NCBI GenBank assembly: GCA_903843965.1
Contig: CAIMRY010000008.1
Span: 124,001 to 188,000, forward strand
Length of the DNA stretch: 64,000 nucleotides
Source of the DNA: an uncultured delta proteobacterium
GTDB lineage: Bacteria; Desulfobacterota; Desulfovibrionia; Desulfovibrionales; Desulfovibrionaceae
Direction: 5' to 3'
A program made the translations under genes and the position numbers. Of this stretch, positions 29,694-37,836 are shown in pieces (the stretch's first letter is position 1; the number at the start of each line of letters is the position of its first letter). Under the pieces are notes generated by a model, which was given only the letters and a program-made list of their open reading frames with translations, had not been told where the DNA came from and did no database searches.

Positions 29694-31298
29694 ATGAATC
29701 GGAATCTGCGTTGGCGCGTTCTGCTTACACTGGCGGTTATGGTCGTGGCCCTGTGCCTGGTCCTGCCCTCGGTGCCGGGCATCAAGAACACCCTGCTGGG
29801 AAAAATCCTGCCCGACACCGCCATCAACCTCGGCCTGGACCTCAAGGGCGGCATCCACCTGACCCTCGGGGTCGACGTGGACAAGGCCATTGAAAACAAC
29901 ATGTCCAACATGGGGCAGGAAATCAAGGCCAGCGCCCGCGAGGACGATCTGGCCGTGCTCAAGCCCACCCTGCTGCCAGGCCTGCGCCTGGAGGCCGTGC
30001 TCGTCGGCGCGGCCAAGCAGGAGGCCTTTGAGAAGATCCTGAGCAAGCAGTTCCCGAACGTGCGTGTGGACGGCAAGGAAACCTTGCCCGAGGACCGCGT
30101 CAAGTACCTGCTCTCCATGACGCCGGACTACAAAAAATATTTGGCCAAGCTGACCCTGGACCAGGCGGTGAAGACCATAAGAAACCGCATTGACGAGTTC
30201 GGCGTGGCCGAGCCCGACATCCGCCGCCAGGAAGGCAACCGCATCCAGGTGCAGCTGCCGGGCCTGCACGACCCGGAGCGCGCCATCGCCGTCATCGGCA
30301 AGACCGCGCACCTGGAGTTCAAGATCGTCGACGACAGCGTCGACCCGACTGCGGTCCAGCAAGGCTTACTCGGCCCGGGCCGCGAGCTCACCACCATGGT
30401 GCAGCACGGGCCCAAGAGCGGCTCCAGGGAAATTCCCATCGTGCTCAAGAAAGAGGCGGTGATGACGGGCGAGCACATCACCGACGCCCGCGCCACCATC
30501 GAGCAGAACAACAACCAGTTCGCCGTGAGCATGACCTTCAATGCGCGCGGGGCCAAGATATTCGAGCGCGTGACCGGGGAGAACCTGAAGAAGCGCCTGG
30601 CCATCGTGCTCGACGGCAAGTGTTACTCCGCCCCGGTGATCCAGGACAAGATCTCCGGCGGCAAGGCCCAGATCACCGGCAGCTTCAGCCAGGAGGAGGC
30701 CCGCGACCTGGCCATCGTCCTGCGCGCCGGCGCCCTGCCTGCGCCGGTCAACATCCTTGAGCAGCGCACCGTGGGCCCCACCCTGGGGCAGGAGTCCATC
30801 GACGCGGGCATGATGGCCACCGGCATCGCCGCCATCGCCATCATCCTGTTCATGGCCGTCTACTACAGCCTGGCCGGCATCTTCGCCGACATCGTGCTGC
30901 TTTTGAACATCGTGCTGACCATGGCCGGTCTGGCTGCCTTTGGCGCGACCCTGACCCTGCCCGGCATAGCGGGCATCATCCTGACCATCGCCATGGCCGT
31001 GGACGCCAACGTGCTCATCTACGAGCGCATCCGCGAGGAGCTGCGCAAGGGCGTGAAGCCCCTCGAGGCCGTGGAAAAGGGCTACGGCAAGGCCACCCTG
31101 ACCATCCTGGACTCCAACACCACCAACGTCATCGTGGCCATCATCCTGTACCAGTTCGGCACCGGGCCCATCCGCGGCTTCGCCGTCACCCTGGTCCTGG
31201 GCATCATCATGAGCATGTTCACGGCCATCTTCGTCTCACGCATCATGTTCGACCTGTACATGTCCAAACGCAAGGCCGACGCGCCCGTGAGCATCTAA
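29694..31298 (+). CDS. secD: Protein translocase subunit SecD
   Basis: Proton-driven accessory subunit of SecYEG that helps pull preproteins into the periplasm. The 534 residues show a first membrane helix (about 8-26), the LGLDLKGGIHLTLGVD motif (about 43-58), a large periplasmic domain, and a C-terminal five-helix RND bundle with ALPAPVNILEQRTVGPTLGQ, MAVDANVLIYERIREEL and FGTGPIRGFA. The Asp in AVDAN is the proton-relay residue. It lies 9 bp before secF. Confidence 0.97.
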   Translation: MNRNLRWRVLLTLAVMVVALCLVLPSVPGIKNTLLGKILPDTAINLGLDLKGGIHLTLGVDVDKAIENNMSNMGQEIKASAREDDLAVLKPTLLPGLRLEAVLVGAAKQEAFEKILSKQFPNVRVDGKETLPEDRVKYLLSMTPDYKKYLAKLTLDQAVKTIRNRIDEFGVAEPDIRRQEGNRIQVQLPGLHDPERAIAVIGKTAHLEFKIVDDSVDPTAVQQGLLGPGRELTTMVQHGPKSGSREIPIVLKKEAVMTGEHITDARATIEQNNNQFAVSMTFNARGAKIFERVTGENLKKRLAIVLDGKCYSAPVIQDKISGGKAQITGSFSQEEARDLAIVLRAGALPAPVNILEQRTVGPTLGQESIDAGMMATGIAAIAIILFMAVYYSLAGIFADIVLLLNIVLTMAGLAAFGATLTLPGIAGIILTIAMAVDANVLIYERIREELRKGVKPLEAVEKGYGKATLTILDSNTTNVIVAIILYQFGTGPIRGFAVTLVLGIIMSMFTAIFVSRIMFDLYMSKRKADAPVSI

Positions 31299-31307
31299 GG
31301 AGACGAC

Positions 31308-32408
31308 ATGAGCTTTTCCTTCATCAAGCACGAAACGAACATCGACTTTATCGGCTTCAGGTACATCGCCTTCGCCATCTCGGCGCTCATGATCATCATC
31401 GGCGGCATCTCGCTGGTCATGAAGGGCGGCCCGCGCTACGGCATCGACTTCGCGGGCGGCGTGATCCTCCAGACCAAGTTCGCCACCCCAACGGACCTGG
31501 ACACGCTGAAGAAGGTCCTGGAGGGCAAGAACCTGCCTGGGCTCGTGGTGCAGCAGATGGGCAAAGAGAAGGACAATGAGTTTCTGGTCCGCACCTCCAC
31601 CACGGACGACTCCAGCGCGAGCATCCAGAAGACCGTGACCCAGGCCCTGGATGAGGGCATGAACGGCGCCAAGTACGAGTTCAAGCGCATCGAGATGGTC
31701 GGGCCCAAGGTGGGCGAGGACCTGCGCGGCAAGGCCCTGGAGGCCATGTACTTCGCCATCCTGATCATCGCCATCTACATCTCCGGCCGCTTCGAGCACC
31801 GCTGGATGGCCGCCGGGCTCATGGCCGCAGGCCTGTTCGCGGGCATCACGACCTTGCAGTACTTCCAGGCCCCGCAGGTCTGGCTCGTTCTGGGCGCGCT
31901 TGTGCTCACCCTGGCCCTATGCTTCGTCTTGCGGCTGAACTACGCTCTGGGGGCCATTGTAGCGCTTATTCACGACGTTCTGACAACCGTCGGCATCTTC
32001 TCCATCCTGAACAAGGAATTCGACCTGACCATCATCGCGGCGCTCCTGACGCTCATCGGCTTCTCGCTCAACGACACGATCATCGTCTATGACCGCATCC
32101 GCGAGACCCGCGGGCTCAAAACAGGCGACACCCTGCCGGTGATCATCAACAAGAGCGTGAACCAGACCCTGTCGCGCACCATTCTGACCTCGGGCCTGGC
32201 CTTTTTGGCCGTGCTCAGCCTGTTCCTGTTCGGCGGCGCGGTCATCCACGACTTCGCCCTGGCCATGCTCATCGGCATCGTGGTGGGCACCTATTCCTCC
32301 ATCTACGTCGCGGCTCCGTTCATCATCAGCCTGAGCAAGCCCTACGCCGACGAGCCCGCGCCGGTCGCGCCCAAGGGCAAGGCCAGGCTCAAGGCCAAGG
32401 CCGCGTAG
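31308..32408 (+). CDS. secF: Protein translocase subunit SecF
   Basis: Partner of SecD. The 366 residues carry an N-terminal helix, the GIDFAGGVILQTKF motif (about 45-58), the ALEAMYFAILIIAIYIS helix and the C-terminal bundle with SLNDTIIVYDRIRETRG and LSRTILTSGLAFLAVLSLFLFGG. The Arg/Lys-rich tail is cytosolic. The gene ends at a strong terminator shared with convergent adk. Confidence 0.97.
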   Translation: MSFSFIKHETNIDFIGFRYIAFAISALMIIIGGISLVMKGGPRYGIDFAGGVILQTKFATPTDLDTLKKVLEGKNLPGLVVQQMGKEKDNEFLVRTSTTDDSSASIQKTVTQALDEGMNGAKYEFKRIEMVGPKVGEDLRGKALEAMYFAILIIAIYISGRFEHRWMAAGLMAAGLFAGITTLQYFQAPQVWLVLGALVLTLALCFVLRLNYALGAIVALIHDVLTTVGIFSILNKEFDLTIIAALLTLIGFSLNDTIIVYDRIRETRGLKTGDTLPVIINKSVNQTLSRTILTSGLAFLAVLSLFLFGGAVIHDFALAMLIGIVVGTYSSIYVAAPFIISLSKPYADEPAPVAPKGKARLKAKAA

Positions 32409-32431
32409 CTGCCGGGCCCAGCCCAAAAGAG

Positions 32432-32467
32432 AAGGCCCCCTTCCGCAAGGAGGGGGGCCTTTGTCTT
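32432..32467. terminator. Bidirectional terminator between secF and adk
   Basis: A 13-bp stem with one G-U pair (32432-32444 with 32449-32461) and a GCAA tetraloop, T-rich tail TTTGTCTTT on the plus strand and CTCTTTT on the minus strand. Confidence 0.9.
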
Positions 32468-32485
32468 TGAGTGCGTAGGCTTGCG

Positions 32486-32563
32486 GCCTACAGCTGGTTC
32501 ACTCCAGCAGATCAGCCTACAGCTGGTTCACTCCAGCAGATCAGCCTACAGCTGATCCAGCAG
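32486..32563 (-). repeat. 29-bp tandem duplication of the adk 3' end
   Basis: Copies begin at 32486, 32515 and 32544. The first two are identical over 29 bp; the third, partial, is the real end of adk. Each copy carries the same CAGCTGTAG, so each has a stop codon. Confidence 0.9.
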
Positions 32564-33214
32564 GGTCTTCTTGATGGAGTCGATGGTGCCTTCGCCGTTG
32601 AGCTCGATGTACTTGCAGGCGCCCTTGGCGGCCAGGGCCTTGTAGAAGTACGCGGCGGCGATGGTGCCGGTCTTGTCATCGTAGTAGATGTCGTGGCGCT
32701 TGTCGATGGCGCCCTCGTCAATATCGTCGGCGCGGGCGGTCAGCGCGCCGCCGCACACGCGGCAGACGTCGCCGTTGGGCTTGATGGCGTCGATGAAGAT
32801 GTTGTTCGGGTGGTTGTTGTCATTGGCGCACAGGCGGCGGCCCATGATGCGGTTCTTGGCCACCTTGCGGGGCAGCAGGATCTCGATGACGAAATCGAGC
32901 TTGACGCCGCCCTTCTGCAGGGCTTCCCACAGCTTCTCGGACTGGACCAGGCTGCGCGGGAAGCCGTCCAGCAGCCAGCCGTTCGGGCTGGCGTTCTTCA
33001 GCACGTCGAGCACCATGGGGATGGTGATGTCATCGGGCACCAGCTCGCCGCGGTTGATGAACTCCTTGGCCTTCATGCCAAGCTCGGTGCCGCCGCCGAT
33101 GTGCTTGCGGAAGATGGCGCCGGACTCGATGTGGTCCAGGTTGTACTTGGCCTTCACCAGGGTGCCCTGGGTGCCTTTGCCGCTGCCGTTGGGTCCGAAC
33201 ATGAGAATATTCAT
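32546..33214 (-). CDS. adk: Adenylate kinase
   Basis: Interconverts ATP + AMP and 2 ADP. From ATG 33212-33214 (GGAGG upstream) the product is 222 residues. It has the P-loop GPNGSGKGTQ (7-16, with N for the usual P), NGWLLDGFPRS, RRLCAND and a LID region with CRVCGG that leaves a possible metal site. The sequence is more like the divergent long adenylate kinases of deltaproteobacteria than E. coli Adk. The last codons fall in the 29-bp repeat. Confidence 0.93.
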   Translation of the reverse strand: MNILMFGPNGSGKGTQGTLVKAKYNLDHIESGAIFRKHIGGGTELGMKAKEFINRGELVPDDITIPMVLDVLKNASPNGWLLDGFPRSLVQSEKLWEALQKGGVKLDFVIEILLPRKVAKNRIMGRRLCANDNNHPNNIFIDAIKPNGDVCRVCGGALTARADDIDEGAIDKRHDIYYDDKTGTIAAAYFYKALAAKGACKYIELNGEGTIDSIKKTLLDQL

Positions 33215-33264
33215 TGTGCCTCCAAAGGTGATTTTTTTTGCTTGTGCAAAAGATTCACAAGGTC

Positions 33265-34308
33265 TTAGCCGCACTCTTTTTTCCTGTCAATGACCTGCAC
33301 GGCTATGCCTGACCGCGTGATGCGCGCCTCCTTGTCGCCCGGAAAGCGCACGCTCTTGCCGGTGGCGCGCTTGAGCCACAGCTCGTCCAGGCGCAGCAGG
33401 GCGTCGCACAGGGGCTGTCCCGGCCCGGCGGCCTCCAGCACGGCCTTGCACAGGCGCAGGCGCAGCGGGGCAGGGCTGGCGTGGAGCACGTCCGCCGGAA
33501 TCAGCCGCTGCGGGGGGGCGAGCACGACCCTGGGCAGGACATCGGCCAGGGCCTGGTCCCAGTGCGTGGCGTCCATGCGCGCCTGCCGCCAAAGCCTGGC
33601 CGCGCTGTCCAGGTAGCAGGGGTTGTTGCGCAAAAGTTCCGGCAGGATATCGTGCCGGACCCGGTTGCGCGTTGTTGCGCGATCGAAATTGCTGGGATCG
33701 TCGCGCCAGGGCTGCCGTGAGATTTTCAAGAAATTTTCCAAGTCCTTGCGAGGACTGAGTAAAAGCGGGCGCAGCAGGAATCGGGCCGGATCGGCCCCGC
33801 CCATGCCGCCCAGGGCAGGCCAACCCGTGCCGCGCATGAGCCGCAGCAACTGGTCCTCGGCCAGGTCGTTCAGCTGGTGTGCTACGAGGATGATGTCCGC
33901 GCCGGTCTGCTGGCGGATGCGCTCCAGAAATTCATAGCGCGCCACGCGCCCGGCTTCCTCCAGCCCGGTGCCCGCAGTTCGCGCCTGTGCCGCGATGTCC
34001 TGGCGTTCGGTATGCACGGCAATGCCCAGGCCTTGGCAAAGCTCCGCCACGAACCGGGCGTCGTTTGGGGAATCCTGGCGCAGGGAGTGGTCCAGGTGCG
34101 CGGCGATGACAGACCCGCCCTTGGCCTGGCAGAGCAGGTGTGCGATCAGCAGCAGGGCTGTGGAGTCCGCGCCGCCGGAGCAGGCCACCAGACAACGCAG
34201 GGTGGGGAAGTCGCGCTCAAGCTCGCGCGTGGCGAATGCGCCGATGCCGAGGCAGAACCGGGCCGCCCTGGGCGGAAGGTCCTGCAAGCGCAGCGCTTTT
34301 TTGTCCAT
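33265..34308 (-). CDS. tilS: tRNA(Ile)-lysidine synthase
   Basis: Modifies C34 of the minor tRNA-Ile to lysidine so that it reads AUA; uses ATP and lysine. The 347-residue product has the PP-loop CSGGADST (43-50), HLDHSLR and VAHQLNDLAEDQLLRLMRG with the N-type ATPase signatures. The C-terminal TilS domain is short. ATG 34306-34308 lies 2 nt after the stop of the 112-aa gene; an in-frame extension through that gene was rejected. Confidence 0.9.
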   Translation of the reverse strand: MDKKALRLQDLPPRAARFCLGIGAFATRELERDFPTLRCLVACSGGADSTALLLIAHLLCQAKGGSVIAAHLDHSLRQDSPNDARFVAELCQGLGIAVHTERQDIAAQARTAGTGLEEAGRVARYEFLERIRQQTGADIILVAHQLNDLAEDQLLRLMRGTGWPALGGMGGADPARFLLRPLLLSPRKDLENFLKISRQPWRDDPSNFDRATTRNRVRHDILPELLRNNPCYLDSAARLWRQARMDATHWDQALADVLPRVVLAPPQRLIPADVLHASPAPLRLRLCKAVLEAAGPGQPLCDALLRLDELWLKRATGKSVRFPGDKEARITRSGIAVQVIDRKKECG

Positions 34309-34310
34309 GT

Positions 34311-34649
34311 CTAGACGTGGATCCCCATCCCGCGCAGGAGATCGTCCATGTAGTCCATGATGTGGGCGCGCTGCCCGGCGGTGGCGTAGGCCACGCAGGA
34401 GCAGCGCAGCTTGCCCTGGGCGCGCACCAGGAGCTCCAGCTTGAGGCTGGTTTCGCCCGCGACCTCCAGCACGAAGATGTATGGCCCGCATTCGGCGTGG
34501 TGCTGGCGCTGTTCGTCCGTCAAAAGGTCCAGCGGCAAGGGCAGGTAGTAGATGCCGTCCAGCGAGCCGGACAGGCCCATTTCGGCCAAGTTGCGGCACA
34601 CCTGCTCCAGCTGTTCGGGCAGGAAGTCTTCGATGAGATAGGTGCGCAT
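34311..34649 (-). CDS. Conserved-looking small protein of unknown function (112 aa)
   Basis: I do not recognise it. It starts behind GGAGA and lies 12 bp after hemA and 2 bp before tilS, so it is tightly inside the operon. The product begins MRTYLIEDFLPEQLEQVC and reads like a small alpha/beta cytosolic protein: a predicted N-terminal helix, then strands with PYIFVLEVAG and LKLELLVRAQGKLRCSC, then a C-terminal helix (HIMDYMDDLLRGMGI). Four cysteines, no signal peptide or membrane helix. Confidence 0.75.
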   Translation of the reverse strand: MRTYLIEDFLPEQLEQVCRNLAEMGLSGSLDGIYYLPLPLDLLTDEQRQHHAECGPYIFVLEVAGETSLKLELLVRAQGKLRCSCVAYATAGQRAHIMDYMDDLLRGMGIHV

Positions 34650-34661
34650 GTGCTCTCCGGC

Positions 34662-36155
34662 CTAGTTCTTGGCTTTCTGGTCTTTCTGGCCGCTGTGGGC
34701 CTGGACGGCGTCCGCGCGGCAGCATTCGCAGTCCAGGGCCTCGTCGTCGCGGGGGGGGGAGTCCACCACAACGGTGGTGTCCACGGGAACGCAGTCCAGC
34801 CCGTCGCCCAGTTCGTCATCCACGGTCCGCCGGTCCAGGTGCGCGTCCTCGATGACCGCGTCGGCGTCGAGGTTGAAGATGCGCCGGGTCATGTCGATGA
34901 AGCGTTCGGCCGTGCCTTCCTCGCGCGTGCGGCGCTTGAGGAAGCTGATGGGTTCGTGCAGCAGCTTGCGGCTCACAGAGGCCACCAGCACCTCCAGGGC
35001 GGCCCGGGTCTCGTCATCGACCTCGCCCAGGCGCTTCAAGGTCTTGGCCAGCTCGCGTCCGGCCACGTCCTCGGCCCGGTGCAAAAGGTCAGTGATGGTG
35101 GGCTGCAGGGCCAGGGACTTGAGCCAGGTGGCGAAGGCCTGGGTCTCCACCTCGACGATGGCCCGGGCCTTGACCGCCTCGCCTTGGCGAGCGCTCATGT
35201 TCTCCTCCACGACCTCCTTCAGGTCGTCGATGTCGTAGAGGTAGACGTTGTCCAGCGCGTTCACGTCCGGGTCGATGTCGCGCGGGACAGCGATGTCGAT
35301 GAAGAACATGGCGCGGTTGCGGCGCTTCTTGATGACCTCGCGGATGTCCTTGGCGCGGATGATGGCCGTGGGCGAGCCGGTGGAGCTGATGACGATGTCC
35401 ACCTCGCGTAGCTGGTCCACCATGCACTCGAAGAGGATGGCCTCGCCGTGCATGGTCTTGGCCAGCTCCTGGGCGCGGGAGAAGGTGCGGTTGGTGATGT
35501 AGAGCTTTTCGATGCCCGAGGCCAAGAGGTGCGTGGCGGCCAGCTCGGCCATTTCGCCCGCGCCCACGAGCAGGGCGGTTTTACCCGCCAGCTCGCCGAA
35601 GATCTTCTTGGCCAGCTCCACTGCGGCATAGCTGATGGACACGGCGCTGCTCGCGATGGCCGTCTCGGTGCGCACGCGCTTGGCCACGGAAAAGGACTTG
35701 TGCAGCAGCCGGTTGATGATGACGCGCGCGGTGCCGGTCTCCACGGCCTTGCGGTAGCTGGTCTTGAGCTGGCCCAGGATCTGCGGCTCGCCCATGATCA
35801 TGGAGTCCAGGCTGGCGGCCACGCAGAACAGGTGCGTCACGGCCTCCAGGCCGGTGTGGCGGTACGTGTGCGCGCGCAGGGCGTCCAGCGGCCCGGCGCA
35901 GGTTTCGGCCCAGTGGCGCAGCACGGCCTCGGCCAGGTCGACGACAACGCCGTTCTGGCCTGTGCAGCGGTCGCTGTCGGCCACCACGAGGATCTCCACG
36001 CGGTTGCAGGTGGACAGGGCCATGACCTCGCGCAGGGGGCAGGCGGCCAGCAGGCTCTTTTCAAAGTCCGCCACGCTGGTCAGGGCGAATTTTTCGCGCA
36101 CATCCACACCGGCACAGCGGTGATTGAGTCCGACAAGGAAGATGGTTTTTTCCAT
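34662..36155 (-). CDS. hemA: Glutamyl-tRNA reductase
   Basis: First committed step of tetrapyrrole synthesis by the C5 route: reduces Glu-tRNA to glutamate-1-semialdehyde with NADPH. The 497 residues have the catalytic Cys50 in LSTCNRVEIL, the NADPH fold ALLVGAGEMAELAATHLL (about 194-211), SSTGSP and the C-terminal dimerisation helices. About 70 residues beyond the usual end form an acidic, Cys-rich tail (ALDCECCRADAVQ). Downstream of ccsA and sirC; heme and siroheme share this supply. Confidence 0.95.
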   Translation of the reverse strand: MEKTIFLVGLNHRCAGVDVREKFALTSVADFEKSLLAACPLREVMALSTCNRVEILVVADSDRCTGQNGVVVDLAEAVLRHWAETCAGPLDALRAHTYRHTGLEAVTHLFCVAASLDSMIMGEPQILGQLKTSYRKAVETGTARVIINRLLHKSFSVAKRVRTETAIASSAVSISYAAVELAKKIFGELAGKTALLVGAGEMAELAATHLLASGIEKLYITNRTFSRAQELAKTMHGEAILFECMVDQLREVDIVISSTGSPTAIIRAKDIREVIKKRRNRAMFFIDIAVPRDIDPDVNALDNVYLYDIDDLKEVVEENMSARQGEAVKARAIVEVETQAFATWLKSLALQPTITDLLHRAEDVAGRELAKTLKRLGEVDDETRAALEVLVASVSRKLLHEPISFLKRRTREEGTAERFIDMTRRIFNLDADAVIEDAHLDRRTVDDELGDGLDCVPVDTTVVVDSPPRDDEALDCECCRADAVQAHSGQKDQKAKN

Positions 36156-36162
36156 GACGCCG

Positions 36163-36996
36163 TTACGGTTTGAATCCGTGGAAGGTTGTGGGAACCAGGA
36201 AGTTGATGCCGAGCATGGAGACCACGGTCAGCAGGAACACGCAGATGGCCATGACCGCAGGCTTGCGGCCCCGCCAGCCCATGGCCAGGCGTTGGTGGAA
36301 CAGGTAGGCGTAGAGCGTGAGCACGAGGAGCGCCACGATCTCCTTGGGGTCCAGCGAAAACACGCGCCGGGCCGAGAGCCAGGCCCAGACATAGCCCGAG
36401 GCCAGGCCGAGCGTGTACAGCGGGAAGCCGCACAAAGCGGCGAAGTGGTTCACCCGGTCAAAGGTGTCCAGTGAGGGCATGTCCTTCTGGAACTGCCTTA
36501 AGCCCGCCTTGGTCTTGATGCGCTTTTCCAGGTGCAGAAAGGCCAGCCCCGCGCCAAAGGCCATGGCCAGAAGCGCCATGCTGGAAAACAGCGTGCCGAT
36601 GTGCAGGAAGAAGAACAGGCCCGAGAGCGTGGGCGGCAGCTTGGCGTTCACGCCCACGGTCGCATTGGCCGCGAGGTAGAGCATCAGCGCGAGCGGCATG
36701 GCCACCACGGCCAGGAACTTGAGCTTCAAGCGCCACCAGAGCAGCAGGAAGATGAACAGGATGCCCCAGCCCAGCAGGCAGAACAGAAAGCGCCCGGCGG
36801 TGAGCCCCTGGGCCGCGTCCGTCCCGGTCAGGATGTGCGCCAGGTCGAACGTGTGCAGGGCGAAGCCCAGGGCCGCCAGGACCAGGGCCCCGTTCTTCAG
36901 GCCTTCGTTGCGCAGGGCCGAGCCCACGACAAAGAGCACGGTCCCCAGAAAGTACAGGGCGATGACGAGGATCGGGAGCAGTTCAGGCAGGGCCAT
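36163..36996 (-). CDS. CcsA/HemX-type cytochrome c assembly membrane protein
   Basis: Integral membrane protein of 277 residues with about eight hydrophobic segments. It has a His in the second helix region (FALHTFDLAHIL), GLFFFLHIGTLFSSMALLAMAFG, and a reduced tryptophan motif (GYVWAWLSARRVFSLDPKEI) followed by a His-containing helix (YAYLFHQRLAMGW), as in heme-handling CcsA/CcmC relatives. Next to hemA such proteins are often called HemX. The gene overlaps sirC by 14 nt. Role in heme delivery or HemA control is inferred. Confidence 0.85.
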   Translation of the reverse strand: MALPELLPILVIALYFLGTVLFVVGSALRNEGLKNGALVLAALGFALHTFDLAHILTGTDAAQGLTAGRFLFCLLGWGILFIFLLLWWRLKLKFLAVVAMPLALMLYLAANATVGVNAKLPPTLSGLFFFLHIGTLFSSMALLAMAFGAGLAFLHLEKRIKTKAGLRQFQKDMPSLDTFDRVNHFAALCGFPLYTLGLASGYVWAWLSARRVFSLDPKEIVALLVLTLYAYLFHQRLAMGWRGRKPAVMAICVFLLTVVSMLGINFLVPTTFHGFKP

Positions 36997-37720
36997 GCAG
37001 GATCTCCGTGATCAATTCAAGGATTGGGTCGTGCCGTTGGTCAAGTATTTGGTCATGCAGTTGGGCGTGCAGTTGGGAAGTCAAATCCTCTGGCAGGTGC
37101 GCGGCCAGTTCCGCCTGGGCCAGGGCCGCGTCGCCCAGCCGCAAGGCCTCCAGCAGGCGCGAGCCCACCAGGGAGCGGAAGATTTCGGTGTTGGCCGCCG
37201 TGTCCAGGCCCATGGACAGAACCAGGGGCCGCAGCCGCCCCATGAGCTCCAGGAACAGGCCATACTCCGGACCATAGGCCTCCTGCAAGTCTTTGCGGAT
37301 GCGCTTGGCCAGGGCCGGGCTCCGGCCCCCGGTGGACACGGCCAGGGTCAGCTCGCCCCGGCGCACCAGGGCCGGGACGATGAACGAGCAGGCCTCGGGC
37401 TGGTCCACGATGTTGCAGAGCACTCCGCGCGCGCGGCACAGGTCGCTGATGCGCTGGTTCACCGCCGGGCTGCTGGTGGAGGCGATGGCCAGGAACACCC
37501 CGTCCAGGTCGCTGTCTTGGAAGCCGCGCCGGGCAACGGCCAGGCCGGGCCGGGCGAGCAGGGCGGCCAGGTCCGCGTCCGGCGGGCTCTGGTCCACCAC
37601 CAGGATGCTGGCGGCCCCGCAGTCGGCCAGGGTCTCGATCTTGCGCAGGCCCACCTGGCCCGCGCCCACCACAAGGCAGGCCCGGCCCGCGAGGCTGACG
37701 AACATGGGATAGGTGCGCAT
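36983..37720 (-). CDS. Precorrin-2 dehydrogenase / siroheme synthase N-terminal-type protein
   Basis: A 245-residue relative of Met8p and the CysG N-terminal half, which oxidises precorrin-2 to sirohydrochlorin and can insert iron. Visible are YPMFVSLAGRACLVVGAGQVG (NAD fold, about 4-24), CNIVDQPEACSFIVPA with the key Asp, and LTLAVSTGGRSPALAKRIR. The uroporphyrinogen methylase half is absent. Residues about 207-235 come from a 12-nt repeat. The ATG has no Shine-Dalgarno and lies 7 nt past a candidate -10, suggesting a leaderless mRNA. First gene of the operon to adk. Confidence 0.9.
   Translation of the reverse strand: MRTYPMFVSLAGRACLVVGAGQVGLRKIETLADCGAASILVVDQSPPDADLAALLARPGLAVARRGFQDSDLDGVFLAIASTSSPAVNQRISDLCRARGVLCNIVDQPEACSFIVPALVRRGELTLAVSTGGRSPALAKRIRKDLQEAYGPEYGLFLELMGRLRPLVLSMGLDTAANTEIFRSLVGSRLLEALRLGDAALAQAELAAHLPEDLTSQLHAQLHDQILDQRHDPILELITEILHGPA
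37018..37077 (-). repeat. 12-nt tandem repeat in the 3' end of the siroheme gene
   Basis: Five units of 12 nt (starts 37018, 37030, 37042, 37054, 37066), plus-strand consensus CRTGCAGTTGGK, encode the four-residue pattern QLHA, QLHD, QILD, QRHD, PILE. Frame is kept because 12 is a multiple of three. Confidence 0.75.
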
Positions 37721-37726
37721 CCGAAT

Positions 37727-37756
37727 AGCATAGCAAATCCGTGCCCGGTCTGTAAA
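37727..37756 (-). promoter_or_regulatory. Candidate promoter for a leaderless sirC mRNA
   Basis: Minus strand: -35 TTTACA (37751-37756), 18-bp spacer, -10 TATGCT (37727-37732). The start codon begins 6 nt beyond the -10, about where transcription would start, and no ribosome site precedes it. Confidence 0.45.
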
Positions 37757-37836
37757 ATGGCAATGCGGCCATTCTTGCCAGATTCACCAGCCCTGGGATA
37801 GGGTGGGGCAGACCAAGAAGAGGAGCGCCCCCGGCC

